DNA of 64,000 nucleotides from Nemertoderma westbladi. Taxonomy: Eukaryota; Xenacoelomorpha; Nemertodermatida; Nemertodermatidae. Position 1 is the stretch's first letter; every line of letters starts with the position of its first letter. The notes below the pieces were generated by a model. The model made no database searches. It was given only the letters and a program-made list of their open reading frames with translations, and was not told where the DNA came from. Below, in pieces: positions 57,701 through 64,000 of the stretch. The stretch lies in the NCBI GenBank assembly GCA_032718475.1, contig JAUCBJ010007685.1, positions 30,218 to 94,217 on the forward strand, read 5' to 3'. A program made the translations under genes and the position numbers.

Positions 57701-58474
57701 GCGCAGATGCGTTGTTTACCATTTAAAGCGGGATATGGGTTTTGGGCGGTAGACCCATCGCATGTTGCGTACGAGCCATATCTACAATCGCTACCACAAT
57801 ATCAGGAACTCATCCTAACTGCTCAAGACCTTCCACAGAACACTGGAGTTATCGTAGTCCGAGAATACTTCAGACAATTGAATATGGATAACAAGTACAC
57901 CTGGAACTTCGTTGCTATTTGCGATCGCATCACGAAGGGTGTATTTAAGGAGACTAGAAAAGTGGTACGCGCGCGAGGTGATTGGAGGATGGCGGCTATA
58001 CAATACCGCAACGAATTCTTGTTGACTCATGTGCCAGTGGGTTCATTGACTGCTGAGAGGATACAGGAACAAAGGATCGCAGCGACCACAGCGACGACCG
58101 CTGGAGCTCAAGGCTCGCGGAAGGAACCAGGAGGAGGGGTCCAAGACAAGCGTCAAGTCAAGGACGACCACTACCACTCTATTATAGAAGCACAAAGGTT
58201 GCAGCGCAAGGCGCAGGGAGCGTCTGAGAAAGCACGTGTGCAACTGCATAAGGAAGAGTTGGCGGAAGCGACCACGGGAGCGCGACAATTGGGACGAGGC
58301 CGAGGGAGAAGTACCAGCCGAGAGTCTGTCGGGGCTCAGGGAACGTCGTCGCCGGTTCCGGGGAGTGACGCCTCACGGACGCCGTCAACGGAGTCAACTG
58401 GAGGACGATTAGTGTATCTGGGCAGAGGGCGAAAGAGAGGAGCGAGCCCAAAGAACCCAGGAGCGGGTCGATAA
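54767..58474 (+). pseudogene. Third ORF of the inner element: DEDDy-exonuclease-like domain plus three zinc knuckles
   Basis: Starts at the ATG at 54767 and is interrupted once, by an in-frame TGA at 55061-55063; from 55073 it is open for 1,133 codons in the same frame. Counted from 55073, the exonuclease-like block runs about 375-600: VMFYDNEGG (Exo I, D-x-E) near 380, VGSGVQSDLESDF (Exo II Asp) near 472, FVDTKLLLL near 499, and LQYYLVLES (Exo III, Tyr-x3-Glu) near 585. Three CX2CX4HX4C knuckles follow at about 786-845: CKLCGSTRHNLKSC, CRWCNETDHSFHTC, CGYCGVKGHRSARC. The tail is basic and low-complexity, with GRGRGRS-like stretches. It aligns in order with the third ORF of the outer element. 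No membrane segment is seen, so an envelope role is unlikely. Likely an RNA- or DNA-binding nuclease that helps replication; function unproven. Confidence 0.78.
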
Positions 58475-58968
58475 TACATTATAGCACAGGGCGACAGACT
58501 CTAGATATATACATCATCGTCGCTCTGATGTATATTGTAGCATTTGGAAATCTTCGACTAGACTCATATACACTAGTTGAGTTATTTTGAATTTATATTA
58601 TGAGAGAGGCGAAGGAAGTGATTGGGGAGACAAACCTGCGGGTTTGGCTTACTCCTTTCACTTGCCCTAGCAAAATTTTATATATTTGATTTTGTATGTA
58701 GTAATCATTATGTAGTAAGAACGAACGAGAAACAATATTTTGTAAATTTAATTTGTATGTAATAATCGTTAAACAGTGAGAGAGATAATATTTGTAAATT
58801 TAATTTGTATGTAATTCATTATGCAATATCTATAGCAATATTTGTAAATAGTAGGACTTATAGTATCAAGTATTTAGATTGGTTGGAAGAAATTTATTTG
58901 TTTTGTATACATCACCTTATACTCTTCTACAGTTGGAGGGAAACATTATATGATTTCCCTTGGAGCGG
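58475..58968 (+). other. 3' untranslated gap of the inner element
   Basis: AT-rich. Contains the last dispersed palindrome copy (58631-58646) and three diverged TTTGTATGTA(G/A)TAAT words (58690-58820). Only a weak purine stretch precedes the LTR (TTGGAGCGG), so the polypurine tract is not clear. Confidence 0.6.
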
Positions 58969-61171
58969 TGTTACGGTATATGGCGCTGTATCCACATTAT
59001 TAGTCATTATGCAGTATGCATTATTAGTCATTATGCAGTATGCAATATTAGTCCGTTATACTGTACGTAATATTAGTCCGTTGTGCAGCATAATATTTTA
59101 GATAAGGCATAATAACGCAGTGGTATTTAGATAGGGAAATCGAAACACCCATATATTTGAATCCATCCATTTTGTATAGTATGTAGCCCTACCTACGTAA
59201 TTTTGTATTAGGATATATGTAGATAGTTCCAGGGTAGCGAGTTTATTCGGACCCTGGATTTTGTGCTTGCTGATATAAGCATCGATAGGGCTAGCATATA
59301 GGGACGCTGTCCTGGCCATTCAGCAGCCAGGGACGTGAACCATTACCATATATGGTAATAATTTGAGGTTTGGGCAGGCAATAGGGCTACAATCCGGCCT
59401 CCTTATTGGACTAACTGCTTCCAGGTTGGTCTAATGCTAGCGCGGACTGGAGAGCCAATAAGAGAGCGATTGAGTCACCCTATAGCATCACCCACCCGGA
59501 TCACCTATAAATTGGCGGTGTGCCGGTAGAGCCTTACAATCTGATCCCTCACATGATCTGCTGTTGTACTTGCTGAGCTGTCTCTATTCATTTTTTTGAC
59601 GGATATTTTAGTGTATTTCTGCAATTTTGATTAGTTTCTTGAAATGATTTGCTAGTGCGATTACTCTTGATTGTGTTTCTCAATTAATTCCTTCGATTAC
59701 TGCTAATTACAACTGGAACTATGATTTCTACCTTTTGATTAATGGTTCAATGTGATTCCTTTCTGCGCAATAATCCTAAGGGATTTCTGAGACTGTCAGA
59801 CTTTGTGATTTGCATGCGCCGCTACGGTAGCTATTAGCATAATGGAGGGCTAAGGTGCCAGTGGGCGGTGGGCACATTGGGGGGTTAGCGACGAAGGGAG
59901 AGCGGAGGATTCAAAAGCGAGCAACGCTGGCGGGGGGTCACCGTTGCGGTCGGGCAGTTCACGCTGTGGTGTGCAGACCAATCGCTGGTACAGTAATTAG
60001 GGGGCTGATGATCCAGGTTTCGTCTCTATTTAGTATTAGGGGGGCAGGAATCAGGTTAGTTAGGAGTCCTATATGTACCCGGGAGAGGCCTGCACGTATC
60101 ACAACGTTGAGTGTGGAGTACGAATAGTGAGTCGCATGATTGTGGGCTATACGGTAGTTAACTGCATAATTGCGAACTGTGATTGCTGACGCTGATTGGT
60201 GTGTTACTGAAGTGTGCCTATGATTGTGAATGTTTAGGTAGGCGCTCTTTTCTCTTTGATTGATTTCTATTTCTTAGTTACAACAATTAGTTACTGATTA
60301 GGTCAAAGTAATACGGCAATTTAGGCTATTACTAGCAAAACCTGTTGCGTAATAAATTAGAATTACGTATTCTGGAACTCTTAGTAATTAGTACGCTGTT
60401 AAATATTTGTGACTGTAATTGATTAGTAAAAATTAAGAATTAGTACGCAGCATAGCGGAGAGTAGCTAAGGTAAAAATTAGAGTACTGTAAACTATTCAC
60501 GCTGAGTGGTTATTTGCATTAGCGGGCAATCAGCTAGATCGCACTATTCGGTACGCACGAAACGCTAGTAATTTGCTGGCCTAAAGCCAGCTGCAGGCAA
60601 GTTTAGACCCAGAGCGGTACTATCCACGAGTGACAAATACTGTACCATTTTGATATATTTAAATATTCTCGCATTCACACATTACGTTAGAGAACCCCCA
60701 GTATTCGCGATTAGAAAAGACGTAGGTAATAGCGTGCTTTAATAGTGATAGAATTAGGCGTAAGAATACTCTGAGTGCAAGGCCTCTCGCACTCGTCTTA
60801 AGTAAGCTTAGGGAGCCGACTCGGGTTTATTGTTTTGGTTATTCCCGCGTGGCTCATAGATTCGAACAGTTAGCTCTCTATTGAGCAATCGGTAGAGAAA
60901 GGAACAAGCGATTTTGCAGGAGTTGTGTAAAATTAGTAAAATATATTAGCGGACGGCAGATTAGCGCCATCCAACGGTAAGTAGCGGTTTTGTATTTAGC
61001 AACCCTTACAATTTAGTAATATCACGCTCCTGATCCCCTTTACTTAACAGTAGAGCAGTCTTTGTGTCTTATTGGTTAGGCGAGAGCTCATTAGGTTGGC
61101 AGAAGGATATTAACGGGTATTGGTCTGTTCAACAGTTCTGCTGTTAGTATAGAGGTCGCGGTTGTTTATCA
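58969..61171 (+). repeat. 3' LTR of the inner element (2,203 bp)
   Basis: Begins TGTTACGGTATATGG and ends GTTTATCA, followed by the CAACC duplication at 61172-61176. Five bases longer than the 5' LTR because of an insertion at about 61076-61082. Confidence 0.95.
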
Positions 61172-61176
61172 CAACC

Positions 61177-61653
61177 TTTCTCAATTAGCTACTGGGACTG
61201 GGGGATAACTGACTATGGCACTATGGACGAGACACCAGACAATTTCACACTTCTTGAGTGCGACGGCACGAGAGGGGGGGGGAGATTCGTCAGAAGGGAA
61301 GAGACAGTCGAAGTGAGGTTGAGGGACGGAATAATAGTGCGGAGTGCGGAGAGAGTGCGGACGCAATTCTAGTGTGGGGGGGGGGAGAATAAGAGGCTGA
61401 GTGAGGGACGAGGAGGTCCGAGTGTGAGAGAGTTAGGGTGAGAGTGAAGGTGAGATAGGGCGGAAGTGTTGGGGAAACAAAAGTTGCGTGAAAGGTGAGC
61501 GCGATCGGCCCGACATGAGACGCCAGGCACACAGGGTAGCATTATCATACCCATAGGGGGCGGCCTGGAAAGCCGACCCCGAGAGAAAAGAATTCCACCC
61601 CACACCCGATACTAGATCGGGATCCAGCGGGATTGTAGCGCACTTTTTGGTTG
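61177..61653 (+). other. Outer-element 3' untranslated sequence after the inner insertion
   Basis: Purine-rich, with G-runs near 61276 and 61378. No gene; it continues the outer element interrupted at 42144. Confidence 0.7.
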
Positions 61654-61691
61654 ATGCTATCTTCTTACCGGGAAGATAGCATGGGGGGGAG
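61654..61691 (+). promoter_or_regulatory. Hairpin and polypurine tract of the outer element
   Basis: ATGCTATCTTC (61654-61664) and GAAGATAGCAT (61672-61682) form a perfect 11-bp stem with loop TTACCGG. The stem abuts GGGGGGGAG (61683-61691), the polypurine tract that would prime plus-strand synthesis, immediately before the LTR's TG. Confidence 0.8.
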
Positions 61692-62221
61692 TGTTAGCTT
61701 ATTCAATCCCGCTAACACCCCATAAAGTTATAAGCCGATAAGCAATATTGGGAGCCACGAGATTGGGCAATTAACCAACTCGTGCCATCCCAATAAGAAT
61801 GGGAAGGAAGCACACAATAGAGGGTCAGGGACCAAACCCCTAACCCAGAGGGAACAGGTGGAGTGAACGGGAACACTCCACGGGGCGCCAACAAGGGTAT
61901 CAACCAATCAGAGGGGGGCAAGGCATCGATTAGGTAGTAATTAGGCCAACCGTGCAATATAATCAGTAACCTATTAATCAGTAATTCAGTTATCTCAGTG
62001 CAGTAGTGCTAGCATAGGTTAGTTAGTTTAGATAGGGGAGCACGGGACTTTTAGTTACCGTATCCCGCCTTCCACATATCTATATCTATATCTTATACCC
62101 ATCAGTTATTATACACCGAACATCAGAACTCATTCACTGCTTTCGTTTACTCTTTATACACGGCGGGGACGCGTAAACTAAAATACCGGATAAATCGGGA
62201 TCCCTCCTGGATCCCGTCACA
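61692..62221 (+). repeat. 3' LTR of the outer element (530 bp)
   Basis: Same length as the 5' LTR, ends CCCGTCACA, and is followed by the AGCCT target duplication (62222-62226). Confidence 0.95.
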
Positions 62222-62704
62222 AGCCTCCAACTCCAGAATCCCTCTCCCCCTCACAATCTGGCCTCCCTGGTGACCCAGGGTTTGGGCCAGAAAGGTCATC
62301 AGGAAAGGGACTCAAATAATTGTTTGCCGCTCTCTCTCCAGTAGGGGGAGAGACAGGGTGGGTGTCGCAGTGGAGTCAGATATGAGGCCCATCACCCATA
62401 TCTACTCTGGCGCAGATGACCCACCATTGGCTGTTGCAGCTCATCTGCTGGGTCATGCCCTGTACCCTTGCTGCCAGGTGCAGGTCGCAGTGAAGTGCTC
62501 TCAGAGTGGACATGAGAACACTCTACTCCTGATCAGCCATTGGTAGATCACCATCTGCCTGGTCAGGCCATATACCCCTGCAGCCAAGTATATGGGTCCT
62601 TAATCCAGGACCAAGGGCGTCCTTATCCCAGAACGAAGGGGTTCCTAGTTACAGGACCAGATTTGCCCTAGTAAGAGGGTCTATGCAGCTACAGGTGGCA
62701 CCTC
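62222..62704 (-). mobile_element. 5' part of the split APE-type non-LTR element
   Basis: Continuation of the element at 28611-31650 on the far side of the LTR nest. Skipping 31651-62226, the minus-strand endonuclease frame stays open for about 50 codons until a stop near 62376-62378, without an ATG. The rest is probably 5' untranslated region. A 27-bp word (62678-62704) recurs at 63222-63248, so the true 5' end may lie further right. Confidence 0.6.
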
Positions 62705-62706
62705 GG

Positions 62707-62836
62707 TGTTCGGACACTTCCCCCCCGGACACTTCCCCCCCGGACAGTTCCCCCCCGTTCAAGTTGGACACTTCCCCCCCGGACACTTCCCCCCCAGACA
62801 CTTCCCCCCCGCGGACACTTCCCCCCCGACTGTTCT
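62707..62836. repeat. C-rich tandem repeat GGACACTTCCCCCCC
   Basis: About seven units of CGGACACTTCCCCCCC type (15-17 bp), one interrupted by GTTCAAGTT. The opposite strand has runs of seven G spaced by about ten bases, which could form G-quadruplexes. Confidence 0.9.
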
Positions 62837-64000
62837 TAACTTCGCACATTCGTATTTTTCATTTTGTAAGGTAATCGGACCGCTTGTATCCAGATAAGTT
62901 GTATCCAATTTTCCTTTCGTAGCTCAGAAAGTGATCTTACAGTCTTATGCATCCCGATTTTACATTTTATATCCAAGTTTTATTTATGGGTTTTATCAAT
63001 GCAATTACATCGTATTGTTTGCTAATCTTTAAACAATTAATTATATTAGATGACCTATAAATTCCATCCCCGTAATGATATACTGTTTTTATTAACTATA
63101 GAATTATAATAATTAATTGTTTTAATTATAGGTATTATTATGTAATAGTCTTCTTCAAATTGTAGCAGATGGGGATGAATATTATTGTTGCAATCAAAAT
63201 TATACCTCTCCAGCCTCTCCAGGTCTATGCAGCTACAGGTGGCACCTCCGTTATGCTGCATGGAGGCCATTGCATAAACCAGAACCACTAACTCAAATCT
63301 CGAAACAAGACAAGAATCAGTACCATTACTTACCAGAACACAATTCATAGAATATAGATTATAGTTTCTACTGTATTCTATAAGTATTCTATTTTATTTG
63401 CGCGTCCTACAAGCGAAAGATTCACATAGTAATTTTCATTGCAAACAATTATAATTATACGGATTTGACTAGCGGAAAACATTAATTATGAATAGCCCAA
63501 TATGCTTTTCCGTTATACCTTATCTCCCCAAATATTACTCCATTATCTCTCTATTGTTTGACTCACATTCTTTAAGCCGCTAAACCAAAGAATATGATAA
63601 CAATATATATCTATTCTCCTAATAGATACCATAGATCATTTTAGAGGAGTTTTTAATACAAACTAACACAATAAAAATAAAAAAAAACATCTTTATTTCC
63701 TAAAGAGTGCAGTTATGAAATTTAACAGCTTTATGAAAATGTACTATTTCAACTTTTAAATGTTATTATATTAATTATTATTAATATTATTATACTGTAT
63801 ATCATAACTAAATCAGCTGGAATTTTATTGATAATTTAGTTTTTATAAATATATCATCCTCACGTAAGGTAATAAAATGTTCAATGAACAACAATTCAGT
63901 ACCTAATATATAATATAACAGCACCTGTATTACTTACTATGTTATAGTATATTAGTAACCCTAACATCTAACCACGCGCGCACAGGGGACTTTACACCTG
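62837..64000. other. Right-end intergenic sequence
   Basis: AT-rich, no supported gene. Holds the second copy of the 27-bp word GGTCTATGCAGCTACAGG... at 63222-63248, followed by a short GC-richer stretch to about 63320 that may be another fragment of the non-LTR 5' region. Confidence 0.5.

Larger units (their letters stand above)
45919..58646. repeat. Eight dispersed copies of a CCAAACCYGYGGGTTTGG palindrome in the inner element
   Basis: Copies at 45919-45936, 47481-47498, 50103-50118, 52349-52366, 54435-54452, 55539-55556 (perfect 18-bp palindrome), 57133-57150 and 58631-58646. Six lie in ORFs and are read in three different frames (KPAGL, TRGFG/TRGSG, NPRVW/RPVGM types); two are non-coding. 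Spacing is 1.1-2.6 kb. None seen in the LTRs or in the outer element. Confidence 0.85.
42145..61171 (+). mobile_element. Inner BEL/Pao LTR retrotransposon, about 19 kb, nearly complete
   Basis: Flanked by CAACC on both sides and bounded by LTRs beginning TG and ending CA. Order: LTR, 1.3-kb leader, gag-protease-RT (45621-50774), RT/RNase H (50775-52030), integrase (to 54012), 0.75-kb gap, third ORF (54767-58474), 0.5-kb gap, LTR. Breaks: TGA at 50772, frameshift near 51050, frameshift near 52005, TGA at 55061. It lies inside the outer element in the same orientation. The size is large for BEL/Pao, owing to 2.2-kb LTRs and a long third ORF. Confidence 0.94.
31651..62221 (+). mobile_element. 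Outer BEL/Pao-like LTR element (non-autonomous), carrying the inner element
   Basis: LTRs at 31651-32180 and 61692-62221 start TG and end CA; AGCCT duplicates the target at 31646-31650 and 62222-62226. Without the inner insertion it is about 11.5 kb. Order: LTR, gag (32247-36650), protease (36700-37240), an integrase-tail-like fragment (37680-37800), a palindromic array (38257-38920), a third ORF (39410-41887), short tail, LTR. No reverse transcriptase, RNase H or integrase core is present. The target is the 5' part of a non-LTR element. Confidence 0.92.

Overview
This is eukaryotic, almost certainly invertebrate, DNA. Two intronless fibrinogen-domain (FReD) membrane-protein genes sit in AT-rich intergenic sequence that is otherwise dominated by transposable elements: BEL/Pao-type LTR retrotransposons, APE-type and other non-LTR elements, a piggyBac-like MITE, a fold-back element, a SINE-like unit and several minisatellites. 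There is no bacterial-style operon, CRISPR or rRNA. I cannot name the species or phylum.

Layout. 1-2938 (minus) is a long open gag reading frame of a BEL-like element that runs off the left edge; its leader/LTR should lie in 2939-5440. 5605-5950 holds a duplicated CCAAT-rich unit and a tRNA-like SINE head. 6780-8600 is a 63-bp minisatellite. 8861-11477 (plus) and 13131-14742 (minus) are two broken copies of one GC-rich reverse-transcriptase element; between them is a 5'-truncated APE-type non-LTR copy with a 13-bp target duplication. 15219-18835 carries the two FReD paralogues (minus), separated by a fold-back element. 18836-28610 is mostly non-coding, with a piggyBac-like MITE (20930-21954), a 30/40-bp minisatellite and a 93-bp non-LTR stub.

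The right half is one nested structure. An APE-type non-LTR element (minus, 28611-31650, continuing at 62222) was split by an outer LTR element (31651-62221; LTRs 530 bp; target duplication AGCCT). That element was itself split by an inner LTR element (42145-61171; LTRs about 2.2 kb; target duplication CAACC). The outer element keeps gag, protease, a fragment resembling the integrase tail, and a third ORF, but has no reverse transcriptase, so it looks non-autonomous. The inner element has gag, protease, RT, RNase H, integrase and a third ORF, with a few nonsense and frameshift breaks.

The most interesting points: both LTR elements carry a third ORF combining a DEDDy-exonuclease-like pattern with three tandem CCHC knuckles; the inner and left elements each contain scattered copies of a private short palindrome in several reading frames, and the outer one has a tandem array built on another palindrome; the inner gag-pol is strikingly rich in GGTAAG, a 5' splice-site-like word; and the two FReD genes share a 104-bp tract that looks like gene conversion.
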